In this document: positions 10,901 to 20,829 of the stretch, piece by piece
Layout of the letters: every line of letters begins with the position of its first letter
Position numbering within the stretch: position 1 is the first letter of the stretch
Assembly (NCBI GenBank): GCA_012845835.1
Contig: JABAKD010000005.1
Location: 655,075 to 719,074 of the forward strand
DNA: 64,000 bases
Direction of reading: 5' to 3'
Origin: Undaria pinnatifida
Lineage: Eukaryota; Sar; Phaeophyceae; Laminariales; Alariaceae
Translations under genes and position numbers: made by a program
Notes under the pieces: generated by a model
Told to the model about the DNA's origin: nothing
The model's input: the letters and a program-made list of their open reading frames with translations, nothing else
Database searches by the model: none

Positions 10901-13900
10901 ATTAGCCCTTCTAGCTTGCACAGGTATCACCCATTTTCGTTTTACTCCCAGCTGACAGGAATGATACTTGTATCGTATACCCACTTGTCCAACTCACAGC
11001 TGATGTACGCGGGTTTTTTGGTTACCGATTACAGTACCCTCCCCCGTATTTGATTGTGTCGTTATGTTTAGGTCTCACCAAGCGGTCTACACGGACGACC
11101 TGCTCAACCTCGCGGCTTCCTTGGAGGCCAAAAACGGATCCCCTTCGGGTGAGCTGTTCATAACACTACACTACACTACACTATTCAGAGCACATTAACA
11201 CACTACACTGACACGGTACACTAGCTGCCCGGCGGACGACTTTCGTCCGTCAGACCTTTCGTGTTCAAGGTTGCGCAGTATATGCCATGCTCAGGAACAA
11301 CGATCATGCCAGCTTATATCCAATGCCGTGTCCAATACCATGTCCAATAGTTTATCGACTACCATGAGCTGTCGTGCTCAACATCGCGCACAATAGCACG
11401 CTCAATAACGTAAACATTGTGGTTCATGTTTACTGTGTTTTGAAACATATGTGAAAAAGTGGGGTGCAGTCGCAATTGGACTCATGCCGTGGGACAGCAG
11501 TATGTACAACACTTTGAAGTTGCAAGTCGACTTATGCTATATAATCGCTTTTTTTTGGTTGTTGTGTCTTCAACTACCAGGTAGTTTTTTTTCTCATACA
11601 CTTGTGTTTTTGTCTCGCGTTTTTGTTGTGGGGTCTTACACAGATGTGAAGAAGTGGGGTATCGTCGGAATCGGGCTGATGCCGTGGGACAGCAAGATGT
11701 ACAACATCTTGAAGTCGCAGGACCACCTATACACGCTGCTGTCAAGGGGGCACACCGGCTCCGAGGCTCGGGTGGTTGGGTCCATCGTCGACTTTATGTT
11801 CGCGCCCGACAACCACCAGGCTGTCATCGACAAGGTGCATACACACAGTTGTCGCATTAACTCACCCAACCAATATGAAATTATGTATTAGTAACAACTC
11901 AATGCAGCCCTCGGAGAGAAAGGTGGCGTGCTAAGGCGGTTTCGGTAGGTGTGGAGGCGGGGACGTCAAACTTATATTTGGAGGACGCTTAATACTTTTG
12001 GATTAGCCCATTTGGACCTGCACCTTCGCGATTGCACGCCTTAGAATTAGTTGGGGTCCCCCCCCCTACAGTTGAAGGGTTTATCGTGCTATATATGCGG
12101 CGAGCGCTACACTAAATCCTGAATAATACCTGTAACCAACGCTCGGGTGGTTGGATCCATACTGGACCTTATGTTCGCGCCCGGAACTCACCAGGCTGAT
12201 ATCGACGGGTTTCTTGTACATGCAGTTTTCCCCCTCACCTTATCCCGTTTGGAAAACCCTTTTATAGCGTTAAAACACACTAGCGTGTTGGCGTGTTTTT
12301 GTCAAACGCCTATCGTAGTACTTCTAGGAATAGCGACTATGCTACACGCGTGTCGTGTATCTCCGTACGTTGCGGTTCGGGCGCGTGTCCTCTACCCCAG
12401 CGACCCAGGCTTGGCTATGTGCTCGATGCTGTGCTTCGAACTACAGTATTCATTATTTTTGTTTCGACGCTTTTCCCCTGTGAGATCATTGATAACAACG
12501 CCTAAGCTAACGTCGGTGTGTCTCCGAATCAACTCCCGTCTTGCGTGCATCCCTCGGCAGCTCTCGCACGCGGACACACGCATCGTTTCTTTGACGGTGA
12601 CTGAGAAGGGGTATTGCCAGGACGTCAACGGCGACTTGGACAGGGTGAGATAAACACATCATCACATTATCCACCACGTTTTATCGGACACATGACCTCC
12701 CCCCCCCTCCGCTTCGTGTGGTCTGTGCTCGTATCGAACTCGAGTCTAGTTCGCTCTTTTGTTATCTCTAATAAACGCACAGAGTGTTCTCATCGTTGCT
12801 GTGTACACACTCGCTCTCGTGCATCATCCCAACGCGCTCTGCAATGCCAACCCTATTTCCCTCTTAGGCTAACGCACTTGTCAAGGGCGACTTGGACGGA
12901 GACCTGGCCAAACCTTCGTCTGCGATCGGTATGATCGTGGCGGCCTTGAGGAAGAGGAAACAGGACGGCACCCCTTCGTTCACCGTTCTCTCGTGCGACA
13001 ACCTGCCCGAAAACGGCGACAAGGTACGAAACATTCCTTACGCCGACCAAAAATGCCTTAATTATCAAATGGCGAGAACCTCTTTCGGCCTCCTTCCGTC
13101 CGTCCCTCGTTTCAATCATACGCCGACGGCTTAAGAACGAGACCCCGCATCCAGCACCTAGTTGGACTAGCGCCTGCACGTTGGTGCAGGTCAAGCACGC
13201 GATGTTGGGGACGGCGGGTTGCGTGAAAAAAATGTCAAGTAACGAGAAGCCACCGCGCTCACACCCCACACCCCGAGCCCCGCTTGACTAACGCCTTCTC
13301 AGTGTTGCATATCAACAACGTGTTGTTGCAGGTCAATCACGTGGCGTTACAGATCAAGCACGTGGTGTTGCAGATGGCGGGCTACTGAAAAAAAAACTCG
13401 CATCACGATACCCTCCCACACAAACCCCGCACCCCGATTGACTAACGCCTGCTCGGTGGTGCAGATCGATCTCCCTCTGTTCCCTGCTTGGATCACACCC
13501 CGGGGCCAAAAACCTTGAATATCGAGAAAGACCCCGCGCCCGGCGCACCCCTATTGGGGTGGATCAACCTTTAATTAGTTGGCTATACGTCGTCAACGGT
13601 CGTTTACTTATTTTACATTAAATACTCCCCTTCTTCGTCCCCCGCTTGCATCATACACGGACATCCCAGAGGTTTAAAAAACGACCCCATCCCCCCCTCG
13701 CCGCACCCCGCTTGACCAACGCTTGCTCGGTGGTGCAGATCAAGCACGTGGTGCTGCAGATGGCGGGCTACGTAAGCGCCGAGCTGAGGGAGTGGGTAGA
13801 GACGAACACGACTTTCCCGAACACGATGGTTGACCGCATCACCCCCATGACGGAGGCGGAGCACATAGAGCTCGTTGCCAGGTAAGGAATTTGACTGGAC

Positions 13901-15540
13901 ATATAGCTGGTGAGTTGCCTGACCTACTCATAGATCGTACAGAACAGCGGGTAGGATCATATGTTTCTGTACAGTACACTCATATAAGGTGTCTTTTCAT
14001 CCCCTCGATGACGGAGGTAGAGACATGAAGCTCGTTGACAGGTAAGGAAGTTCGCTATTAAATAGACCCCATGACACCTCGGACTGATAGATCATGACCT
14101 ACCTGTCATAGAGGTTGAGATATAAGTATGCACAGATCATGCATTCCTACAGAGTATTACATGGAGCTCGTTTCCGGATCCTGCGAAGCGATGGCGCGGT
14201 CATGGTGGGAGCGACCACACGTTTGCGCCAGTGTTGGGCGTATACCGCTGGTATTTTCCTTCGTTTGATTTTTTTCTGCTGGTTTTACTATGTGATTTCA
14301 ATGTTGGTTATCGTTGCTTTTACCTTGGATTCGACTGTCCGTTTTACCGTGATATTCGTGTGCTATTTGTGCAGGGACTACATGGTGAAGGACAGCTGGC
14401 CAGTCATCGCGGAAGACTTCTCCCAGTGGGTGATCGAAGAAAACTTCTGCAACGGGATGCCGGCGTGGGACAAGGCAAGCCACAAGCGACACACCAATAT
14501 TTACTGTGTAGCTTGGCCACCTTTGCGAACTTCGCGAGCCCAGGCTTTCTTACGTTTTCGAGCCAACCATGCGTTGGATTTCTGCTTATATGCCAGCCTT
14601 CGATACTAAGACACCTCGTAACAAGACAACTCAGCTGTGCGATTGGGAATTTCATCTAAATTCATCTTCGCAAGCTGCGTGTGATGTTATACACTATTAC
14701 CACACCTCATAGTAAAAAAGCTCAGTTGTGCGATCGGGAATTTCGTCGAAACTCATATTTGCAAACTGCGTGTGATACTTGGATCGCGCGTGCTACGGGG
14801 TTAAGGAATCGTAGGCTAAACCATTGTGTCACCGGCGTATCGTGCTTGCTCTTGTCTGTAATCGTACGACAGGTGAAGAATTGCGTAACCTGTGATTTGT
14901 CTTTTGTGTTGTTGGAGCGTGAAATGTATCCGGTGGGACAGCAGGTGGCCACGCTGTTGGTAAATGATGTTGAGCCGTGGGCAAGGCCCTTGTTATATAT
15001 TCATTACATTTATACTCGTAACCCTTGAATTTATTTTTGCGAGATGATTTATTTGGTGTTTTCAGTCACCCGTGATTGGCCTTATTTGTAGCCGCGGGGT
15101 AAGCGATGATGTAACCGCGCGTTTTGTGTTGGATGGGACATGTATCCGTTGGGACGGCAGGTGGGCGCGCTGGTGGTGAAGGATGTCAAGCCGTACGAGT
15201 TCATGAAGCTCCGGCTGCTGAACGGCGGACACAGCTGTCTGTCTTACCTCTCCGTGCTGTGCGGCTACAACTACGTCGACGACGCCATGGCGAACCCCCT
15301 TATTACCGGTGAGCTCTGCTGATAATGTTGCGTTTTCAAATGGGATGATGTTCTTGCTCTTGCTTTTGCTCCTGATGTTTTTGTTGTGGTGGTGTGGTGG
15401 TTGTTGTGCGGCTAGAACTACGCCGACGACGCCATGGCGAACCCCCTCATCTCGGGTGAGTGATTACGCTTGCGGTTTTGGTGGGATGTTGAATGTCATT
15501 GTGGTGTCGGTGTTGGTGGTAATGTTGTTGTTGTTGTTGC

Positions 15541-15582
<42 letters not shown>

Positions 15583-18420
15583 GGTTATTGGTGGTGGTGG
15601 TGGTGGTGGTGGTGGCGGTGGTCTGCCTTTAATCCTCGCCATCTTATACGAGTAATGGGTTTCTTCTACAGCCTTAATCCTCTTCGAATTATCCCTTACT
15701 AAACCCGCCGCGGTCGTTAACATGCAACAGGTTTCATCAGCCAATTCTTCAAGGAAATCACCCCGACCCTGCTGCCCGTACCCGGTGTGGACACGAACAC
15801 GTACCAGGCGAAGCTCGTCGAGCGTTTCGGTGAGTCATATCGCATACCAGGTATACATATAATGCTGTTGAATTGGTGTTTCGGGAAACGTTTGGTCAAA
15901 CCAACCTCGATCAAACAGGGGCCGGCCGCCAAGAAGTGGTTGCCTTCCATTCGTCTCTCGCGCACTTTTGGCGCCCTGCTGAAAATATGTTTGCTTTTGT
16001 TTTTGTTCGCTGCGATGTACCAGGTATGCATGGTATGGTATGGCATAGCTTCTCCCCGAATCCCGAAAACGTTTAATTGTTAACAAACCGCCCTCATCCC
16101 CAATACCCCCCCCCCCGCCCCCCCCGAGCAAGTCTGCCTGGCTGGTGAAACCGGACGTGCTACTTCCCGGCATGGTAGGGATGCGAGAGTCTATGTTGAT
16201 AATACTACGGTCATGCACAAACTAAGTACAGCCCCCCCCCCCGAACAAATAATTCGTCGAACTCACAGCTGTCCTCAAAAAATTATAAAGTTAAATTGTC
16301 GAACTCAGCTGACGTTGTCAGAATATTTTCATCAAATAATTAGCTAATTAGTGCTTCCACGACCAAAGGATTAATTCGTTTGTTTATTTATGACCCCCAA
16401 TTGTTATACAATGCCACGCAGGTAACCCGTACATCAAGGATAAGCTGACGCGTCTGGCGGAGGACGGGTCTAAGAAGATGCCCAACACGTTGAAGGAGGC
16501 TGTAAGTTACCGGTATAGTAATAAGATTAACACTAATTAATTAGAATTAATTATAATTATTATAATAAGGTACCAGGTATTATACTAGCTACCTGGCATG
16601 AGCTTAAATGTTTGAATCGACCACTGTTGGCGTTGCGTTGCGTGACGTGTGTGTGTTCTTTTGTGCAGGTGATCGAGCTGAGCGAGAAGGGTCTCTCTAC
16701 GAAGGTCATCGCGCTTGCCAACGCCGCGTGGATCCGCTTCATGACGGGGAGAGCGCCCGACACGGGAGATGCCATCCTTGGGGTAAGTTGACCTATGAAA
16801 TAGCTCAATTGCACAGTGTTGTAGATCGAGATCGATTTACTGATTTAAGAGTCGCGATCACGGGAGATGCCATCCTTGGGGTAAGCTGACCTATGAAATA
16901 GCTCAATTGCACAGTGTTGGAGATCGAGATCGATTTATTGACTCAAGAGTCGCGATCACGGGAGATGCCATCCTTGGGGTAAGATGACCTATGAAATAGC
17001 TCAATTGCACAGTGTTGGAGATCGAGATCGATTTATTGATTTAAGAGTCGCGATTTGAACGCTTTTTCCGAGATCAAGATCGACTCCGATTCTCGATTTT
17101 AATCGACGCTCTTACGATAATATTATCCCCATCCACCGGAGGAGTACAAAAATATACCTGTATTTGATACCTGGTACCTGGTACACGCTGCAACTGGTGG
17201 GACTCTCTCGACGAACTTTCTCGATGATGCACTCTCAGATCAAGGACCCCGCCGCAGAAGAACTCCGACACTTGGCCGTAGAGGCTCTCAATGGCGTCGA
17301 CTACGGCGAGGAGGCCAAGCCGGAGAAATATATCGAGCTCGTTTTCGGGGCGGAAATTGTTGAGCTCAAGGGTTTCATGAGCGAGATCAAGGTGTGTATG
17401 GTCGCACGGAGTACGTGTAATAGGTCATACTTGGTATGTCCTGTAGGCAGTGGTTAACACGTGTGCGGCTTTTCGTTGATGCCTTGAGTCGTGCCTGAAC
17501 CGTTTCAATCATCCGCCATAATGACCTAGTTTAATTGAAGGACAGCGTAAGGAAAATCGGCTGTGGCATGGCTTGATTTTACATGCTTACCCTTCGGGAT
17601 GTGGTTGGCTTAAGTTCCCGGGGGTGTCGCCAGTTGAAAAGGGAAGGGGAACTGTTGAAATCTGAAATACGAAAGTTTGTCCCCGCGGAAATAACCCGAC
17701 AAGTAACACCAACCAGCCCAAACGACTTTGTAGCTTAGTCTTTTTCGTTTTGTGTCGCCACACATGAAAAGCAACCCGAGGAACGATGGATCGCCTTGTC
17801 ACACAGCTTGCAAAGTTGATTTCGACGTATTCGGTAGAATTTTGTTACCTCTAGCATGTTTGTATCAATGCTCGAAAAACCTCCCATGGGCACAGCTAGC
17901 AGTTTCGCTATGCGGGGCGGGCCAGATCCTGTGCACCACTCTGGACGAAAATGTAATAACCATTGGTGTATTTATAGTACAACCCAAATTGCCATTCTAT
18001 TTCCATCCATGGTTATGTTATATTTGTACCTGGTAATAAGTATAGATTACGCTAAAATAAACTCGTTTGGGCTGGTCGGTGTCACTTGCCAAGTTACTTT
18101 CGCGGTGGCCTTTTGTTTGTTTCGTTTTCAAGAGTTTCTCCCCCCGTTTCAACTTGCGACACCCCTGGAGTTTCAAGCCAACCACACACACACCCTAGGG
18201 GAAGCTTGTATCTATTCGTAATACGTGATGATTTGCGAGACATGACATGCGAGTAAGATATAACATGGTATCAGGTACAATAAAGCAGTGCTGACCCTGC
18301 TATTTCGATTTTCCCCCTCGCCCCCCTCCCCTCTATCTTCCGCAGGATTGCCTCCGATCGATCGTGACACACGGTGCTATGACAACGCTAGAAGATATCA
18401 TGGCAGAAGTTTCTGGGTAA
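1909..18420 (+). CDS. M2DH: Mannitol 2-dehydrogenase (long-chain polyol dehydrogenase), 16 exons
   Basis: Interconverts mannitol and fructose with NAD(H), the mannitol-oxidising step of the mannitol cycle. Exons: 1909-2031, 7943-8080, 9559-9666, 10548-10651, 11072-11148, 11644-11834, 12561-12644, 12868-13023, 13739-13881, 14375-14474, 15161-15308, 15731-15829, 16422-16501, 16669-16782, 17239-17391, 18346-18420. They total 1,893 bp, join in one frame and end in TAA. Hallmarks: GVGGFHRSHQAVY (about residues 152-164), SCDNLPENG (317-325), VDRITP (358-363), and KLRLLNGGH (424-432), whose K, N and H match the Lys295/Asn300/His303 catalytic triad of the Pseudomonas enzyme in spacing. Intron 10 uses a GC donor (AAG|GCAAGC). 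About 110-120 residues precede the conserved core, an extension compared with bacterial enzymes of about 490 residues. The first two exons and the start are the least certain: exon 1 could run back to ATG 1816, adding 31 mostly hydrophobic residues. Exons 3-16 are solid. Confidence 0.92.
2235..2283 (+). pseudogene. Degenerate echo of M2DH exon 1 end
   Basis: Repeats the last about 45 bases of exon 1 and its donor. The exon has AAGCTTCACGCCACTGATGC followed by a short spacer and AAGCACGAAGAG|GTATG. Here CAGCTACATGCTACGGATATG is followed by CCAAGCACGAAGAC|GTATG. Small indels break the frame. Like the other echoes it spans an exon-intron junction, which indirectly supports exon 1 as part of the gene. 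Confidence 0.6.
2838..3070. repeat. ACCC-type and GGTGAT/GGTGGT simple repeats
   Basis: An ACCC-rich run (2838-2885) is followed by about 110 bases of GGTGATGGTGGTGGT-like triplet repeat (2955-3065). Long open frames on either strand here are low-complexity artefacts. Confidence 0.85.
3869..3976. repeat. GGGTC pentanucleotide array
   Basis: About 20 near-perfect GGGTC units. The same pentamer forms the subterminal arrays of the two hAT-like elements at 43.5 and 55.2 kb, so this may be the stub of a third element. The right side continues into a partly inverted GACCCGACCC tail near 4007. Confidence 0.85.
5939..6000. repeat. GTT trinucleotide array
   Basis: About 20 TTG/GTT units with a few TCG and TGG changes. 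It translates as polyLeu, which is an artefact. Confidence 0.85.
6470..6690. repeat. Degenerate GGATCATGGACC minisatellite
   Basis: About 18 degenerate units of roughly 12 bases, alternating GGATCATGG and GGACCGTGG. Many units carry short palindromes (CCATGG, GGATCC-like). Confidence 0.7.
7560..7942 (+). other. Long pyrimidine-rich tract in front of M2DH exon 2
   Basis: About 370 bases are dominated by C and T on the plus strand, built from loose CTGCTTTGCTT-like units, and end in the acceptor CGTTTAG at 7936-7942. The length far exceeds a normal polypyrimidine tract. Open frames of about 150-200 codons on both strands here are compositional (Leu/Cys/Phe or Arg/Lys rich) and I do not call them genes. 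Confidence 0.6.
8216..8283 (+). pseudogene. Degenerate echo of M2DH exon 2 end
   Basis: Repeats the last about 55 bases of exon 2 and its donor: GAGCATGTTCCGC, AACTCCATC, GTCGACGG and GATCTAGAG|GTCA are all present. An extra base before TGATCTAGAG shifts the frame. It lies about 190 bases after the original. Confidence 0.8.
8520..9340. repeat. GTTGATGTT satellite in intron 2 of M2DH
   Basis: About 600 bases of degenerate GTTGATGTT units, interrupted at about 8885-9075 by an unrelated GC-richer insertion. It lies between exons 2 and 3 and has no coding value. Confidence 0.85.
8885..9075. mobile_element. Small insertion inside the GTTGATGTT satellite, palindromic ends
   Basis: A block of about 190 bases with different composition sits inside the satellite. 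It is bounded by CACGTAAG on the left and CTTACGTC on the right. Internally GGTTTTCACCCCCGGTGAT and ATCACCCGCGGTGGTTTC are roughly inverted. It looks like a small MITE; the family is unknown. Confidence 0.4.
9370..9545. repeat. ATGATATG-type simple repeat
   Basis: About 170 bases rich in GATATGATATGA units, ending just before the acceptor of M2DH exon 3. Confidence 0.75.
9830..10470. repeat. TTGGTGTTGGTC satellite in intron 3 of M2DH
   Basis: About 640 bases of degenerate GTTGGT / GTTGGTCTT units. The Val/Gly/Leu-rich frames across it are artefacts. It ends just before exon 4. Confidence 0.85.
10800..10858 (+). pseudogene. Faint echo of M2DH exon 4 end
   Basis: TACCACATGGACGTGCGCGGTTTCCACAG-like sequence matches the exon 4 end (TACATGTGCCATATGGGCGTGGGTGGCTTCCACAG) at most positions, but with the donor GGTAAA changed to CTGAAT. 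It lies about 200 bases downstream of exon 4. Confidence 0.5.
11449..11545 (+). pseudogene. Echo of M2DH exon 6 start (VKKWG block), still open
   Basis: About 95 bases match the first half of exon 6, 195 bases upstream of it. It reads VKKWGAVAIGLMPWDSSMYN, compared with VKKWGIVGIGLMPWDSKMYN in the real exon. The acceptor CACAG is replaced by ACATAT, and the match decays after LKLQVDL. The frame is open, so a mutually exclusive exon is conceivable, but the lost acceptor argues against it. Confidence 0.8.
12139..12210 (+). pseudogene. Echo of M2DH exon 6 end (ARVVGS block), still open
   Basis: About 70 bases match the end of exon 6, 375 bases downstream. It reads ARVVGSILDLMFAPGTHQAD, compared with ARVVGSIVDFMFAPDNHQAV. 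The donor AAG|GTGCAT has become GGG TTTCTT. Exon 6 is thus flanked by an echo of its start upstream and an echo of its end downstream. Confidence 0.8.
13134..13475 (+). pseudogene. Three echoes of the intron 8/exon 9 boundary of M2DH
   Basis: Segments at about 13165-13225, 13318-13388 and 13438-13475 repeat the acceptor region and start of exon 9 (GGTGGTGCAG|ATCAAGCACGTGGTG, then CTGCAGATGGCGGGCTAC). The duplicated unit also includes upstream intron sequence (GACCCCGCA..., CCCGCTTGACTAACGCCTGCTC). The middle copy is closest but stops at GGCTAC TGA. With the real boundary at 13660-13775 this makes about four degenerate units. Confidence 0.8.
14002..14056 (+). pseudogene. Echo of M2DH exon 9 end
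   Basis: ATGACGGAGGTAGAGACATG and AAGCTCGTTGACAG|GTAAGG repeat the last about 40 bases of exon 9 with its donor. The frame is broken by an indel (ACATGA). The similarity appears to continue into the following intron. Confidence 0.75.
14630..14800 (-). repeat. Two copies of the dispersed GAGTTTCGACGAAAT repeat
   Basis: At about 14632-14680 and 14710-14795, on the minus strand, in intron 10 of M2DH. Each carries the CAGCTTGCAAA, GAGTTTCGACGAAAT and CACAGCTG-like blocks. The second ends in a GCGCGATC-like end. Confidence 0.7.
14875..14985 (+). pseudogene. Echo of M2DH exon 11 start
   Basis: ATGTATCCGGTGGGACAGCAG|GTGGCCACGCTG, followed by a VNDVEPW block, repeats the exon 11 acceptor and start (ATGTATCCGTTGGGACGGCAG|GTGGGCGCGCTG, then VKDVKPY). 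It lies about 215 bases upstream of the real copy. The acceptor AG is kept and the frame is open for a while, but the KLRLLNGGH catalytic block is absent. Confidence 0.8.
15405..15475 (+). pseudogene. Echo of M2DH exon 11 end
   Basis: GTGCGGCTAGAACTACGCCG and ACGACGCCATGGCGAACCCC, then a GGGTGAGT donor, repeat the end of exon 11 with very few changes, about 150 bases downstream. TAC (Tyr) has become TAG, so the frame is closed in this copy. A good donor is retained. Confidence 0.85.
15520..15625. repeat. GTT/GTG trinucleotide array
   Basis: About 100 bases of GTTGTT passing into GTGGTGGTG, in intron 11 of M2DH. Confidence 0.85.
16763..17058 (+). repeat. 98-bp tandem triplication across the exon 14 donor of M2DH
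   Basis: Three near-identical units start at about 16763, 16861 and 16959. Each begins CGGGAGATGCCATCCTTGGG|GTAAG, which is the last 20 bases of exon 14 plus its donor. The following intron piece (CAATTGCACAGTGTTG, ATCGAGATCGATTTA) is also repeated. High identity marks this as the youngest duplication in the gene. The second and third units are extra copies of the 5' splice site. Confidence 0.95.
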
Positions 18421-20829
18421 AACGACGGGCTTGTTTGTTTGTGGTTTCTTTTGGGTGGATATTTTTGACGTGACGTTCATTGCCTTTTTTCAAAGGTGTT
18501 CAGTAGGTGTCCATGTACTCTGGGGTACCCGGTACCAATTCGAGTTGCTTTGGTCATACTCGGGTAGGTATACACCCGGGTCCCCCGGAGTATACTATGC
18601 CCTATTAAACACACCCTTTTGCCTCCTTTCTGGAAGCGAAAGTCATGGGTAACCAAAGTCGTCATATTCCGTAGTTCGTCTGAAAGAGAGGAGAGAAAGA
18701 GCAAGAGGGTTCGAACTCAGGAAGCGGAGTGTGGGGAAAGTGGAGCGTGCTGGGCCAGCCATGGGCAGCCCACCTATCCCTGTTTGCCAAGGGAGAGGAA
18801 CAATCACAAATGGATTTCGCGAGTTTTCGTATAAATCTAATTGTATTCGTGCGATAGCCACGGGTTTTCGTAAGATCTGTTCGTAATCGTGCAGGGTGTG
18901 CCACCTCCCTACGTACCGTCCGTGGTTTGAGAAACTGGGGTGTCTTTCCCACCCGTCCATTGTGGTACATACAGTATCGTGTTTTACTGGTGTGTGCTTG
19001 GGGTGCGCGCCTGGCTTCGCTGTAGCAATCGGGTCCCGTGGGTTGAGCCTGGTTGCGATTCGAGGGAAGGAGGTGGGGCGGAGGTTGTTGGTGGTCTAGA
19101 CTCCTTCTAGCTTCGGAATGCCGGGGTTCGTCGGTCGTATCGGGTGGGTTCTGCTGACCTTCGGGTTGTTTTTGTGTACCGGTATGTGCTGCGTGGGCGA
19201 GCCCCGGCCAGGTAGAGACACTCATCTTAAGATGACTGATATTAGTGGCCGTCGTTGTTTTGCCCCCTCGCGTTGCTGCCGGGCCGGCGCAGTGTTGAAG
19301 CCGGGACGGGCCAGTGTTGCAGCCTGGACGGGTTAACGTTGCTGCCGGGCCGGGCGAGTGTTGGAGCATGGACGGGCCAGTGTTTGGGCGCAGGGGGCGG
19401 TGTCCACGGTTGTGTTGGTAATCATGAATGGGCAGTAGGGAACGCGACCGCAAGGGAGAACAAAAGGGATACCCCGTATCGTGCCCGCATTTTTCTGATT
19501 AGCCATTTTTTCGCCAGGCGTTTTCTGACTTGTAGAACTAGATGATTGGCCTATTTTTCGCCAGTTTTCCGCTAGGCGTCTCCTGATCGATGGAGAATAT
19601 TGATAGACGATACGTGGCGTTGGTAAAGGTGGCGCCACTTTTTTTCGATATTTTTTTCGCCAGATTTGCCGTCACTATGTGGCGGTTTGAAGCGGCGCTC
19701 CGGACGTACGATGTCCGCCGCAATGTGTGTTTGCCCTCAACGGTGCCAGTGTTTCGCGTTGTAGTGCTGCTCGTTTGCATCTCTGTTTCTGTTTCCTCCT
19801 CTCCCGCTGTTACTTTTCCTAGGCGTAAGCATTGACACTAATATAAAAAACGGGCAAGGCAAGGCAACGCTACGCAAGGCAACGCAAGGCAACGCAAGGC
19901 AACGCAAGGCAACGCAAGGCAACGCAAGGCGTGCAACTTGTGTGCATATTTTTTTCGGGACTTGGCGGGGGGTGAGGAATTGCTCCCGTGTGGCCCGAAC
20001 ACGCAGTGGTAGGGATTCGATGTACGTCGTTATGTAGAACATGGGCTCGTGGTGCCCCCTCTGGGTAGTAGCTTTTATAGGGGTATTATAGTATTGCCGG
20101 AGCGTTGCAACAATCACATGAAACGCCCCTTGGGCACCTCGGGGCTCTTGGGGGCCAATTGGGAATCGGCGTGTGGTCGCCAGGGGACATCCTTGGTTCA
20201 TCCCTGGGTCTCCTTGGTGGGTGGATGTAAGGATGTTGTGGGGTATAACGGCCGCTCATCGTTCGACCACAAGCGGCCATGAAACCGCCCATTTGCGGGG
20301 CCTGCCTGCTGTTGAGACACGCTGCCGCATTGGGATCATTCGTTAGCGGGTGTCATTAAACACCCGGCCTGACGTTGTTTCCAATGGTGCTGGTCAGGTG
20401 AATAGGATCGTTCTGGACATCGTGCATGCGCACGGAGGATGTCGACATCATGCTGTAACGCTAAATAATAGAAGATGCGTTTTTAGTATTAATTCCTTTG
20501 GAGGGGCCTAGCTCCGGAAAGTTGTCTTCCAAAACGATATTCTAAACGTTTGTTGGTTTGTTTGTTTCTCTCAGTGTGATAACATTATATTGATGGCAAT
20601 ATTGCACTCGTTTGTCTTGGAGCAGCAGGCATTTGCTGCTCTCTCGCCGGCCTGGACGCCTAATGGACGTCGCGCAGTACCAATATTTTTTGTTAAAAAA
20701 GTGGCACGAAAAACCAACTAGATTCAAACCAATCTCGACAGGACTCTCGTGGGTTCAAACTCAACCTTCGTTTGCTTCAGCAAAGTCTACTACATTTTTT
20801 TATTCTTTTTGGGGGTTTAGTTTCTGCTT
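18421..20829. other. Gene-poor stretch downstream of M2DH
   Basis: No gene is recognised. Contents: a GGGCCAGTGTTGCAGCC-like minisatellite (19265-19390, about four degenerate units), a TTTTTCGCCAG-rich segment (19495-19570), and an AAGGCAACGC array (19855-19930). A 263-codon minus-strand frame at 18662-19453 overlaps the minisatellite and shows no domain, so I do not call it. Confidence 0.5.
19852..19932. repeat. 10-bp array AAGGCAACGC
   Basis: About seven units of AAGGCAACGC, nearly perfect. Confidence 0.9.

Noticed and set aside
15309-15744. Frames encoding long polyLeu, polyVal or polyThr stretches
   Set aside because: Products of the GTT/GTG array in intron 11, as also at 5.9 kb and 57.6 kb.
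16130-16200. A possible extra M2DH exon (SAWLVKPDVLLPGMVGMRES)
   Set aside because: It is open and coding-like, but exons 12 and 13 join perfectly in phase and homology without it.
18662-19453. A 263-codon open frame on the minus strand
   Set aside because: It overlaps a minisatellite, has Pro/Thr/His-rich low-complexity content, no domain and no coding bias.
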